Assembly (NCBI GenBank): GCA_040388375.1 | Contig: JAZKBU010000005.1 | Coordinates: 122,725 to 186,724 of the forward strand | DNA: 64,000 bases | Direction: 5' to 3' | From: Bacteroidota bacterium | GTDB taxonomy: Bacteria > Bacteroidota > Bacteroidia > UKL13-3 | Shown: positions 49,331 to 57,892 of the stretch, in pieces | Layout: each line of letters opens with the position of its first letter | Position numbering within the stretch: position 1 is the first letter of the stretch | Program-made: the position numbers and the translations under genes | The notes under the pieces: model-generated | What the model was told of the DNA's origin: nothing | Seen by the model: only the letters and a program-made list of their open reading frames with translations | The model's database searches: none

Positions 49331-49963
49331 TTATTGCTGTTTTGCTTTATACAAGGCTGCCAAAAAGGTTTCTGTTTCCTGTGCGCCTGAAATAGCATAT
49401 TTATAGTCGAACACAAAAAAGGGAACACCTTTTATACCTATTTGCATGGCCTGATAAATATCGTCCTGTACTTCTGATTTAAACTGTGTTGATTTTAACA
49501 TAGCTGTGCTTATATCTGCCGCTATGCCAATGTATTCGCCTATGGCTACGAGTGTTTCTATATCGTCTATGTTTTTACCTTGGGTAAAGTGCGCTGCAAA
49601 CAATGCTTCTTCGCACTCATTTTGCTTATTGTGTGTTTTTGCCAGATGTGTTAATCTATGTGCATTGAATGAGTTGGCTACAACTGCTTTTTCAAAATGG
49701 TATTGTAGTCCTTCGTTGGCTGCCATATTGGTAACATGCTCTGTTGTTTTACGTGTATATTCCATATCCCAGCCTTTGGTTTGCGCCAAATGTTCAACGG
49801 TGTTTTTATTGGGGTTGGTTTTTAGTGTAGGGTCTAGCTGATAGCTTTTCCATTCTACTACAACTTCGTCTTTATGTTCAAATTGTGCCAGTGCATTTTC
49901 AAACCTGCGTTTACCTATATAACAAAAAGGACACATTACATCGCTCCAAATTTCAACTTTCAT
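49331..49963 (-). CDS. DsbA-family oxidoreductase (FrnE-like)
   Basis: The 210-residue thioredoxin-fold protein lacks a signal peptide, so it is cytosolic. The active site is M-C-P-F-C-Y-I-G (CPFC, about 11-14), in the FrnE/2-hydroxychromene-2-carboxylate isomerase-like branch, with the typical helical insert (Q-L-D-P, A-H-R-L-T-H-L-A-K) and cis-Pro loop K-G-V-P-F-F-V-F. Such proteins reduce or isomerise disulfides or carry out glutathione-type reactions; substrate unknown. Single gene. Confidence 0.88.
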   Translation of the reverse strand: MKVEIWSDVMCPFCYIGKRRFENALAQFEHKDEVVVEWKSYQLDPTLKTNPNKNTVEHLAQTKGWDMEYTRKTTEHVTNMAANEGLQYHFEKAVVANSFNAHRLTHLAKTHNKQNECEEALFAAHFTQGKNIDDIETLVAIGEYIGIAADISTAMLKSTQFKSEVQDDIYQAMQIGIKGVPFFVFDYKYAISGAQETETFLAALYKAKQQ

Positions 49964-50036
49964 ATTGATTGGTTTTTAAACAAAAGTATCTATTCCATGC
50001 TTAAATCAAAATGCTTTTATTGTTTACTTACTGGGT

Positions 50037-50918
50037 TTAGTTTTTAAGTTCCATTAAATGTATATCGGGCCTGTGAATGGTGAAAAAACCATAACCACCC
50101 TGCACATTGGTAGGGAAATTAATTACTTCTGCCCGTATTTGATTGACCAGTTGCGATGCTTTTTTCTGTACGGTTAAAAAATCGTAATAGCCTTTGCTAA
50201 TATTTGAAATGGCTACACCAATGGTATCACCTAATTTTACTCGGCTTAATCTTTTATCTGTTATGTATTTGCCTGCTACAAAATCTTTTTCGGTCAGTAA
50301 ATCAAAATTGTTCGATTGGTTTAGCATGCGACTGGCTATATAATCTACATCTATTTTGTTTTTGGTAGTATCTTTTTTATTACCAGTAATGTAGTTTATC
50401 AAATACCAATTTTCCTGATTGGGTATATCGGTAAACTGGTAATGCACATTTATGTTTCCTTTGTCATCATAACTGCTTATAATGGGGTAAATGGTATCGA
50501 ATACTATATCGGCCATGTGGCTAGTGCTTGACCACGCTGTTAAGCCTGTTGGCTGGTTTGAAGCAAACAGGGTATAATTTTGCAGGGTAAATTCATCTAA
50601 TGGTTTACTTATATACAAACCAGGTGAAAATTCTCTTAGGGTATCGATGGTATTGTTTGATTGTAGTATTACCACTGAATTGGTTAATAATAAAGTGGTA
50701 TCAAAATTTACACCATTGCTATCGTATGTAGGCGCTCCTTTTTTGAGGGCACTAAAATTTTTACTCACTGCTACGAGTAATGTGTTTTCGTTTGGTACAA
50801 GTTGTGAACTGATAACCATTTTTGGTGGTGCCTGTGGTATATCAATGGTAATTGGTTCGGGCTGACATGAACAAAGTATGAGCACGAGACTGATGAGTAT
50901 AATAATTATTTTATGCAT
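50037..50918 (-). CDS. DUF4249 lipoprotein
   Basis: The 293-residue lipoprotein has signal and lipobox L-I-L-C-S-C (about Cys18), then P-K-M-V-I-S-S-Q-L-V-P-N-E, typical of DUF4249. The domain is a beta-sandwich protein that Bacteroidota encode beside TonB receptors, apparently in the place taken by SusD in glycan systems. It starts 2 bp after the stop of the receptor, so it is translated with it. It probably helps capture the receptor's ligand at the outer membrane. Confidence 0.82.
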   Translation of the reverse strand: MHKIIIILISLVLILCSCQPEPITIDIPQAPPKMVISSQLVPNENTLLVAVSKNFSALKKGAPTYDSNGVNFDTTLLLTNSVVILQSNNTIDTLREFSPGLYISKPLDEFTLQNYTLFASNQPTGLTAWSSTSHMADIVFDTIYPIISSYDDKGNINVHYQFTDIPNQENWYLINYITGNKKDTTKNKIDVDYIASRMLNQSNNFDLLTEKDFVAGKYITDKRLSRVKLGDTIGVAISNISKGYYDFLTVQKKASQLVNQIRAEVINFPTNVQGGYGFFTIHRPDIHLMELKN

Positions 50919-50920
50919 GT

Positions 50921-53218
50921 TTAAAATTTAAAGTTATAAGCTATTGATGGAATAAAACCGAATAAGCCTTGCTCCTGGTATTGTAACTGACCGTTTGCAT
51001 TTTGCTCTACTCTTATTCGGTAGGGTTGTGTTCTGTTATATACGTTATAGGCTCCTATATGCCATTCGCTATTCCATTTTTTGTTGGGTTTTGAATAGAT
51101 AACAAGGTTTAAATCCAATCGGTGCGATGCAGAAAGTTGTACTGCATTTCTATCGCTGTATATAGGCAATGGATCAAAGTTGGAGTAAGTACCGTTGGGC
51201 ATTAAAAACTGGCCTATAACAGGTGTAAACCAGGAGCCTGAAGCAAAAACAAATACACCTGAAAAGGCTACTCTTTTGCTTAATTGATAATTGGCTACAA
51301 TAGAGAAATCATGTCGCCTGTCGTAACGGGCAAAAAATGTTTTGCCATTGTTTAGCTCGTCAAACTGGCGTGTACTGTATGATAAGGTGTAACCTATCCA
51401 ACCGTTTAATTTACCTATTTGCTTTTGTAGGGTTATTTCTAATCCATAGGCTTTGCCTGTACCCTGAAGTAAATCTTCTTCTATATTGTTGTTAAGCATA
51501 GCTACCGTTCCTTCTTTGTATTCTACTAAGTTATTCATCCATTTGTAGTAGGTTTCTATAGTCAGGTTTGCTTTTAGTTTATGTATGTATTGGTTGTAGG
51601 AAACAGAAATTTGATCTGCTGTTTGTGGTTTTATATTTTTTGATACGGGATACCATAAATCGGTAGGCATGGCAGTCCCTGAGCCCGATACTAAATGCAG
51701 GTATTGTACCATGCGTGTATAGGATGTTTTAATGCTTGCATTGTCGTTTAAAGCATAGCGTACATTTATACGTGGTTCGGGGTTTATATAAACGGTTTGT
51801 TGGTTAATAGCGCTGGTTAATCTTATGCCATAGTTAAGGGCCCACTTTTTATTTATTTCTTTATCGTTTAAATAGTACAGGGCCATATCCTGTGTAGTTA
51901 TTTTTAAACCATCGTTTGGTTTTATATTTTCGTTAAAAATGCCTTCTGTTTTTGATACGTTGGGGCGGAAATAATGTTGGGCTAATTCGAATCCGAATTT
52001 GATATGGTTGGTATTGTTTTTAAAATAGTTGTAGTCCATTTTTATTAAATAATCCTGAATACTACTGGTAATAAATAGCTTGTTCCCTGCCAGGTTACCT
52101 GTTATGTTGTAACTAAAACTACTATGTATTAATGATATGTTGGAGAATAGTTTTTTATTGGCATATACGTGGTTCCAACGCAGTGTTGCTGTTCTATTAC
52201 CTAAGGTTGAACCAAAGTCTATATTTTTATTGGTGTTTTGTTTGGAAGAGTCGGTAGGGTTATGCAAACTAAGTACATCATCGCCTATGTATGTGCTAAA
52301 GTATAGGATGTCTTTATCGGATAATTTATAATTAATTTTTGCATTGATATCGTAAAAGTAATAGGGGAGGTCTTTACCAATTAATTTATACACTTGGTCA
52401 ATGTATGTTCTGCGTGCTGATATGATGAAGGATGATTTGTTTTTTATAATGGGCCCTTCTATGCTTAACCTGCTTGATAGTATTCCAATTCCTCCTTCTG
52501 CATGAAAGGTTTGGTTGTTGCCTTCTTTTAACCTTACATCCATTATGGATGATAAACGACCTCCGTAGTTAGCTGTAAAGCCGCCTTTTTGCATGCTTAC
52601 ATCTTTTAAAGCATCGGAGTTAAAAATGGAAAAGAAACCTAGCAGGTGGGATGCATTGTAAACGGGTGCTTCATCCATTAATATTAAATTCTGGTCGCTA
52701 TTACCTCCTCTTACAAACATACCAGTACTACCATCGTGGCCACGTTTAATACCGGGCATTAGTTGCAGTACTTTTATAATATCTCTTTCGCCTCCTATTA
52801 CTGGTATATTGGCTATGCTTTTTATGGGTATATGTATAATGCCAATTTCGGTCGATTGTACTTTATCGTTTTCTTTTTTTGCCTGTACGTTTACTTGTTT
52901 TAGTTCGTTTTTTTTCTCTACTAAATTAATTTTTAAGTTGGTGGCGCTGGTTACATTAATGTTTACTTCCTGGCTTACATAACCAATGTATGATATGGTG
53001 ATGGTTTTTATATCATCTGTTGCCTGTATCGCAAAGTAACCGTAGGCATTGGTGTAAGTTCCTTTTTTTAACGGTTTGGCTATTACTTTGGCTCCATTAA
53101 CGGCTTCGCCTGTTTTGGAATCAACTACGTATCCATTCAGTGTTAATGTGCTTGATTTTACTGTTAATTGATTTGTTAGTAATAGGAGCAGGGTTATGTG
53201 TTTTATATAATGTTTCAT
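50921..53218 (-). CDS. TonB-dependent receptor with carboxypeptidase-like N-terminal domain
   Basis: The 765-residue outer-membrane protein has a signal peptide, a carboxypeptidase-regulatory-like domain (L-N-G-Y-V-V-D-S-K-T-G-E-A-V-N-G, Y-G-Y-F-A-I; about 25-105), a plug domain (about 125-240: G-E-R-D-I-I-K-V-L-Q-L-M-P-G-I and F-V-R-G-G-N-S-D-Q-N-L-I-L) and a barrel to the last residues (Y-N-F-K-F). Unlike the second receptor (57893-60511) it has no STN signalling domain, so it should import a ligand without sigma-factor signalling. Paired with DUF4249. Ligand unknown. Confidence 0.92.
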   Translation of the reverse strand: MKHYIKHITLLLLLTNQLTVKSSTLTLNGYVVDSKTGEAVNGAKVIAKPLKKGTYTNAYGYFAIQATDDIKTITISYIGYVSQEVNINVTSATNLKINLVEKKNELKQVNVQAKKENDKVQSTEIGIIHIPIKSIANIPVIGGERDIIKVLQLMPGIKRGHDGSTGMFVRGGNSDQNLILMDEAPVYNASHLLGFFSIFNSDALKDVSMQKGGFTANYGGRLSSIMDVRLKEGNNQTFHAEGGIGILSSRLSIEGPIIKNKSSFIISARRTYIDQVYKLIGKDLPYYFYDINAKINYKLSDKDILYFSTYIGDDVLSLHNPTDSSKQNTNKNIDFGSTLGNRTATLRWNHVYANKKLFSNISLIHSSFSYNITGNLAGNKLFITSSIQDYLIKMDYNYFKNNTNHIKFGFELAQHYFRPNVSKTEGIFNENIKPNDGLKITTQDMALYYLNDKEINKKWALNYGIRLTSAINQQTVYINPEPRINVRYALNDNASIKTSYTRMVQYLHLVSGSGTAMPTDLWYPVSKNIKPQTADQISVSYNQYIHKLKANLTIETYYKWMNNLVEYKEGTVAMLNNNIEEDLLQGTGKAYGLEITLQKQIGKLNGWIGYTLSYSTRQFDELNNGKTFFARYDRRHDFSIVANYQLSKRVAFSGVFVFASGSWFTPVIGQFLMPNGTYSNFDPLPIYSDRNAVQLSASHRLDLNLVIYSKPNKKWNSEWHIGAYNVYNRTQPYRIRVEQNANGQLQYQEQGLFGFIPSIAYNFKF

Positions 53219-53282
53219 TGTTTATAGTATGACTAACAATTATTGAATGACCCCTATGTAAATGACATAATTTTTTGCATAA

Positions 53283-53311
53283 AAAAGCCTGCAATTTTGT
53301 TGCAGGCTTTT
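53283..53311 (-). terminator. Intrinsic terminator after first PCMD-like gene
   Basis: AAAAGCCTGCAA (53283-53294), loop TTTTG, TTGCAGGCTTTT (53300-53311). On the minus strand it ends in a T6 tract and follows the stop at 53346 by 34 bp; it also separates that gene from the TonB receptor downstream. Confidence 0.85.
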
Positions 53312-53345
53312 CGTAAACTATATGAATAATGGGGTAGCGCTAAAT

Positions 53346-54260
53346 TTAATTGTTAATGATTAGCTTTTGTGTTTGTATGCCTTCATCAGTAATAATCTGA
53401 ATAAAATAAATACCTGTTACTAATGATACTGTTTCTAATGTAAACTCGTGGATTCCCTGTGTTAGTAGTGCATTGTCAAGTTGTTTAAAAACAAGGGCTC
53501 CGGTTATATCTGTTACCTGTATGCTTACTTTGTTGTTTTGTTTTAAGTTAAGTGATAGGTTGGTATATTCTTTTGCCGGATTAGGGTATATTTTAAAAGT
53601 TGTTTTTTTGTTTTCTATTTTATCAATTCCGGTGCTTTCATACACTAAACTTATATTGTCAATGTAAAGTGCTGCACCTGCTTGTGTGGTTTGTCCGTTA
53701 CCTACTAAAATATTTATTGATGCACTATCTGGTATACCTGCATCATTGTAATCTATCGGAATTTCTAACAGGGTATAATTTGTTACAGTGTTTGAATCAA
53801 AATAAAATCCTGAACCCAGTGTAGTTTCATTTTTAGTAGTCGTCACTATGATACTAAATTCTTCTTTTACGGTGTTTAAAAACTTGTAATATAATTTTAA
53901 TTTGGTTGGTTTACCTTCCAGTTTAAACTTATCGGTTGATTCTCCTGTTAGTAAATTCAAAGTCCCGGTAGTCATAAGCGCTATTTCTTTCTTTCCGGCT
54001 GTGTCAATGATGGTTCTTAATATAATGGCTGATGAGCCTGCTTGTGCATCGGTGGTTTTAACAACGGGTAAGTCGCCTTTGTTTCCACTAAATCTACTAA
54101 ATAAATTACTGGTGTTCCACCCGGTTGGATTACTTACTGAAAATAATCCGAATGATTGTGTTTTCCATGTTTCAAAACTTGGATTTGGTAATTGTGCTTT
54201 TACTACGCTTAGTGTTAATGCTAGTATTCCTCCTAGAAATATTTTTGCTATCTGTTTCAT
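53346..54260 (-). CDS. T9SS-exported PCMD-like protein
   Basis: The 304-residue protein has a signal peptide (to about V-K-A-Q). It has a jelly-roll-like domain beginning L-P-N-P-S-F-E-T-W that matches the putative carbohydrate-metabolism domain (PCMD) family of Bacteroidota, with the conserved S-A-S-I-N-I and Y-I-D-N-I-S-L-V-Y end. The last 80 residues (I-Y-P-N-P-A-K-E to K-L-I-I-N-N) are a T9SS type A sorting domain. It may bind or modify surface glycans. It has a paralogue 225 bp upstream at 54485-55351. Confidence 0.8.
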   Translation of the reverse strand: MKQIAKIFLGGILALTLSVVKAQLPNPSFETWKTQSFGLFSVSNPTGWNTSNLFSRFSGNKGDLPVVKTTDAQAGSSAIILRTIIDTAGKKEIALMTTGTLNLLTGESTDKFKLEGKPTKLKLYYKFLNTVKEEFSIIVTTTKNETTLGSGFYFDSNTVTNYTLLEIPIDYNDAGIPDSASINILVGNGQTTQAGAALYIDNISLVYESTGIDKIENKKTTFKIYPNPAKEYTNLSLNLKQNNKVSIQVTDITGALVFKQLDNALLTQGIHEFTLETVSLVTGIYFIQIITDEGIQTQKLIINN

Positions 54261-54403
54261 GTTTATTTTTTATGTATTGGTATGACTATTTAAAATGGTG
54301 ACACCCCTATTTCATAAAAAATAATTTGTTATTTTTCAGCAATAGTATAAATCATTTTATTCATTTGTTCTGAATGAGTAATGTTAACGGCTTACATTAA
54401 AAA

Positions 54404-54431
54404 TGCCAATCACCTATTTGAATGATTGGCA
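54404..54431 (-). terminator. Terminator-like hairpin between the PCMD-like genes
   Basis: TGCCAATC (54404-54411) pairs with GATTGGCA (54424-54431); on the minus strand it is followed by a T5 run. It lies 53 bp after the stop of the upstream paralogue. Confidence 0.6.
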
Positions 54432-54458
54432 TAATATTCTTTTGTACTAATGGGGGTA

Positions 54459-54490
54459 GAATAAGGTAACCTAGTGTCGTTACCTTATTC
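54459..54490. other. Hairpin spanning the stop codon of the second PCMD-like gene
   Basis: GAATAAGGTAAC (54459-54470) and GTTACCTTATTC (54479-54490) form a perfect 12-bp stem around an 8-nt loop. The last Glu and stop codons of the gene lie in one arm. No T-run follows on either strand, so it is not a standard terminator. Confidence 0.5.
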
Positions 54491-55351
54491 TTTTATAAAT
54501 TTTACTTGTTGGTAGTCTGCTGTAGGTGTTTCCATTTGGATCATGTAAACACCTTGTGTTAAGTTGGCGGTATTTATTTGGTTGTTTTCTAATATGCCTT
54601 CTTGTGCTACCTGACCTTGGTTGTCTATAATTTTGTAGCTTGCATTTTGCATATCGTTGTCGCTAACGGTAATGTTGTTTTTTGCGGGATTTGGATAAAC
54701 TCCTAAACGTTTTTTTGTTATGTTGGCTATGCCGGTGTTTGCGTAACCAATGCTTACATCGTCAATGGTTAATATGCTTCCGGCATTGTTTTGTGTTGAT
54801 GCAAAAATGAAAAGCTTAGCGCTATCAGGTGGGGCTACTGTGGATGGATAGTTTAACTCAACTAACAGCTTTTGATAGGTGTTTGCTTGTCCTCTCTTAG
54901 TATAAGCCTGCCCGTAATATTGTCCGTCTTTATACATGGCTAAATAAACCATAAATGAATCGTTGATAGCGGTCAGGTATTTGTAATACAATTGAAACGA
55001 TTTTATTTTTCCTTGTAATGCAATTTTTTCTCCTTGGTCTTTACTGAAATCAAAACTAACGGAACTCCCTGTTGATAGTATAGCTGCTTGTTTACCGGCA
55101 TCGTCTAAACTCGCTGTAATTTGTACCGCATAGGTACCTGTTCTGGCATCGGTCGACATGGTAACGGGCTGCTCAAAACCATTTCCTACCATGTCGGCAT
55201 TGGTGCTAAACCAACCTGTTGGGTTGTATATTCTTTTATTGTTTACTATGGAAAGGGAGTCCCACGACTCGAAACCGGGATTAGGAACTTGGGCAAATGC
55301 AGCGGTACTTAAGCCACACAAAAGGGCTAATGTATAATATAATTTTTTCAT
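54485..55351 (-). CDS. T9SS-exported PCMD-like protein, paralogue
   Basis: The 288-residue protein has a signal peptide (to about A-F-A-Q) and a PCMD-like beta domain starting V-P-N-P-G-F-E-S-W with N-P-T-G-W-F, L-Y-Y-K-Y-L and L-T-I-D-D-V-S-I-G-Y. The C-terminal T9SS sorting domain runs V-Y-P-N-P-A-K-N to K-F-I-K-E. Architecture and order equal the neighbouring paralogue (53346-54260). It lies just downstream of the sigma factor, the last gene of the receptor operon, so it is a possible target. The stop codon sits inside a 12-bp-stem hairpin (54459-54490). Confidence 0.8.
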   Translation of the reverse strand: MKKLYYTLALLCGLSTAAFAQVPNPGFESWDSLSIVNNKRIYNPTGWFSTNADMVGNGFEQPVTMSTDARTGTYAVQITASLDDAGKQAAILSTGSSVSFDFSKDQGEKIALQGKIKSFQLYYKYLTAINDSFMVYLAMYKDGQYYGQAYTKRGQANTYQKLLVELNYPSTVAPPDSAKLFIFASTQNNAGSILTIDDVSIGYANTGIANITKKRLGVYPNPAKNNITVSDNDMQNASYKIIDNQGQVAQEGILENNQINTANLTQGVYMIQMETPTADYQQVKFIKE

Positions 55352-55439
55352 AACTTTTGATAGTCAAATTTTAAGGTTTAAAGCGTTGCATTGTTGCTAT
55401 GTAATATTTGATAATTACTTTAACTTCAATGCTATTTGT

Positions 55440-56042
55440 TTATAGTATGCAGTTTATAAGAGAAGCAATGGCTATGCTTATTTGCAGGTATGGCGATAAC
55501 TGATTACGCAATACGGAAAGTGCTTTACCCATTTGGTTTTCTACTGTTTTAACTGATACATTCATGGTTTCTGCAATTTCTTTGTAGCTCATGTTTTCGA
55601 AACGGCTTAATTGAAATGTGAGCTTACATTTATCGGGTAACAATTCAATAGCTTGTTGTATTTGATGGTTCAATGATTTGGCTATTAAATTATCTTCGGT
55701 ATTGTTTACGGCTAATTGTTCATCATTTTCCATTCCTTCGTCCATCCAATATTTTCTTTCGTTTAGTTTTAAGGTGTTAAAACAATGGTTTCGTACGGCC
55801 ATGTATAAATAGGATTTAAATGAAAGTGTAATGGATAAATCGTTTCGTTTTTCCCATATCTTAACAAATACGTCTTGTACTGCATCTTCTGCCTGTGAGG
55901 CATCTTTAACAATGGTTTTTGCAAAACGTAGTAATGGTTTGTAATAGGTTTTAAACAGCAGCTCTAACGCTTGTTCATCGTTTTGTTGTAAGCGTTGCAG
56001 TATTGATTGGTCGGTATGTAATTGATGTGTTGCTGCTTCCAT
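55440..56042 (-). CDS. ECF RNA polymerase sigma factor
   Basis: The ATG at 56042 gives 200 residues; its A is the last base of the anti-sigma stop (TAATG), so translation is coupled. Region 2 is seen in L-L-F-K-T-Y-Y-K-P-L-L-R-F-A-K and A-E-D-A-V-Q-D-V-F-V-K-I-W-E, and region 4 in L-P-D-K-C-K-L-T-F-Q-L-S-R-F-E and M-S-Y-K-E-I-A-E-T-M, as in the Bacteroidota family controlled by FecR. It should direct transcription of surface uptake genes when released. Unusually, it is last in its operon, after the receptor, DUF4249 and FecR genes. Confidence 0.95.
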   Translation of the reverse strand: MEAATHQLHTDQSILQRLQQNDEQALELLFKTYYKPLLRFAKTIVKDASQAEDAVQDVFVKIWEKRNDLSITLSFKSYLYMAVRNHCFNTLKLNERKYWMDEGMENDEQLAVNNTEDNLIAKSLNHQIQQAIELLPDKCKLTFQLSRFENMSYKEIAETMNVSVKTVENQMGKALSVLRNQLSPYLQISIAIASLINCIL

Positions 56043-57010
56043 TACTCGCACCCCTTTCCGTTAAAATCAATAGTATTGCTGTTTTGTGTATAGCTTATCT
56101 GAAGTGTTTTACTTATAATGTTTAGTACTTCGCTTAAAGGGGCATTGTTAAACTGACCTGTGAAGTGGCAATTGTTAATTTTAGGATTGCTGATGGTAAC
56201 TTTTATGGCATAGTATTTTTCAATGGCTTTTACTACTTCGTTAAATGGAGCATTGTTAAATACGAGCTCTTTGTTTTTCCAAGCCATGGCATTATTGTTA
56301 AATGCTTCATCTTTTTGTACTTGTCCCTGTTCATTTATAACCGCACTTTCATTGGCCGTAATAACTAACTGGTGATTGGTTTTGTTGGCTGTAAATGAAA
56401 CTTTACCTGTTTTAACGCTTAGTGTTGTTTCGGTTAAACTATCGTATGCCACTAAGTTAAAGGAGGTGCCTAATACTTGTGTAACCGCATATTTGGTGGT
56501 AATAACAAATGGTTTATTCGGATTTTTTTGTACTTCGAAAAATGCTTCTCCGTGTAACTCTACATTCCTTGAGTTGCCTTTAAAATCGTTGTTGTAGCTA
56601 ATGCTTGAGTTTTTATTTAACCATACAATGGAACCATCGGGTAGGGTAATTTCTTTGCTTTCGTTGGCAGCGGTTTGCAAAGTATTGAATGCGTTTGACT
56701 GCAGCCATTTGTTTAAAAATAAACCTGCTCCTGCAACCAGTATCAATATGGCTGCTATACGCAAAAATATGGTTTGGAAGGAAGCTTGTTTTTTTGTCTT
56801 TATTTTCTGGGCTACTTTTTGCCAGGCTTCGTCTACATTTATATTGTCGTTTGGTGTATTGGTGTTATTCCAAATAGACTCTATTTGCGCTGCAAACTTA
56901 TTATTTGCATCACTTTCATTGCGCCAGTTGGTGAGGGCGATTATTTCATCAGTAGAGGCTTCTCCGGCAAGTACTTTTGTAATAAGTTCTGTTTTTTCTT
57001 GCTCATTCAT
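56042..57010 (-). CDS. FecR-family anti-sigma factor with DUF4974
   Basis: The 322-residue membrane protein has a short cytosolic helical part that binds the sigma factor (about 1-80: L-A-G-E-A-S-T-D-E-I, W-x-x-V-A), a single helix (about 83-102), and a periplasmic FecR domain (T-L-P-D-G-S-I-V-W-L-N-K-N-S, V-L-G-T-S-F-N-L, about 140-260) ending in DUF4974 (F-N-E-V-V-K-A-I-E-K-Y-Y, L-S-E-V-L). It should sense the STN domain of the FecA-type receptor at 57893-60511. Its stop overlaps the sigma start. The gene lies 53 bp after DUF4249. Confidence 0.93.
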   Translation of the reverse strand: MNEQEKTELITKVLAGEASTDEIIALTNWRNESDANNKFAAQIESIWNNTNTPNDNINVDEAWQKVAQKIKTKKQASFQTIFLRIAAILILVAGAGLFLNKWLQSNAFNTLQTAANESKEITLPDGSIVWLNKNSSISYNNDFKGNSRNVELHGEAFFEVQKNPNKPFVITTKYAVTQVLGTSFNLVAYDSLTETTLSVKTGKVSFTANKTNHQLVITANESAVINEQGQVQKDEAFNNNAMAWKNKELVFNNAPFNEVVKAIEKYYAIKVTISNPKINNCHFTGQFNNAPLSEVLNIISKTLQISYTQNSNTIDFNGKGCE

Positions 57011-57063
57011 AATAGGTACGACAATATTAAATTATTTTACCCCTACCTATGAAATAAAAAAAA

Positions 57064-57888
57064 TTACTGCAACTGGAAGTAAAATGTTTTTGTCAGGTTA
57101 TAGGAAGCTATTACGCCTACTTTATTGCTTAAATTACTATAGGCAAAATTGGGTTCTCCTATGGGCAAAACATTGTATAAGCTAGCCGAGGTTGTGGTGT
57201 TAAAATATTTTGCATAGGCTTCGTCACAAACCAATACCTTACATTCAATTCTTATTGGTTTTGATTCCTGAAAAATTTTGTGGGCCCCAAAATTACTGTT
57301 AAATGATTGTCCCTGGTTTAATTGAATAATAGAGGTGTAGCTCGGCATTAACATTTCTATTTGGGTTGAATCATCAAAGAAAAGGGTAGGCACTAAACGG
57401 ATATATTGTTTTTTATCGGAAAGCAGCTGGCAATTGAAGTTAGCATGGTAAAAATAGTTATTCCTGAATGCACTGTCAAATTGCACTGTTAACTTTACAT
57501 CGGCACCATCGGGTATGGTTGTTTGCCCTGTTACGGTTTCGTTTCCATCGCTTACTATTAGCCGGTATGTTTGCCCAACTTGCACACTTGCCCCATTTAA
57601 CGAGGTATTGTAGGTCCCTGTGGGTTCATCAAAAGTTAAATGGTATTGGTTACTGCCTTCGTTTACAAAGGCGTTTGCATTGGTTACAATAACCGGTTCT
57701 ACTGATGTTTGCTGATTATAAACGGGGGTAGTATAGGTTAATGATGCAGCAATGGTGGCATCGCTGGTACCTATAATTACGCCACCCACTAATTTTTTTT
57801 GGAATGGAATAGTTATATCTACATCTTCTTGTGAATCGCAGCTAATCAGTTGTAGCAATATGCCAATTATAAATAGGTACTTTAGCAT
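57064..57888 (-). CDS. DUF4249 lipoprotein
   Basis: The 274-residue lipoprotein has signal and lipobox L-Q-L-I-S-C (Cys17). Its body is the DUF4249 type (L-V-G-G-V-I-I-G, Y-R-L-I-V-S-D, G-Q-T-T-I-P), diverged from the other DUF4249 gene at 50037-50918. It starts 4 bp after the stop of the STN-type TonB receptor and precedes FecR by 53 bp, so it belongs to the same operon. It is likely a surface partner that hands ligand to the receptor. Confidence 0.78.
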   Translation of the reverse strand: MLKYLFIIGILLQLISCDSQEDVDITIPFQKKLVGGVIIGTSDATIAASLTYTTPVYNQQTSVEPVIVTNANAFVNEGSNQYHLTFDEPTGTYNTSLNGASVQVGQTYRLIVSDGNETVTGQTTIPDGADVKLTVQFDSAFRNNYFYHANFNCQLLSDKKQYIRLVPTLFFDDSTQIEMLMPSYTSIIQLNQGQSFNSNFGAHKIFQESKPIRIECKVLVCDEAYAKYFNTTTSASLYNVLPIGEPNFAYSNLSNKVGVIASYNLTKTFYFQLQ

Positions 57889-57892
57889 GGTT

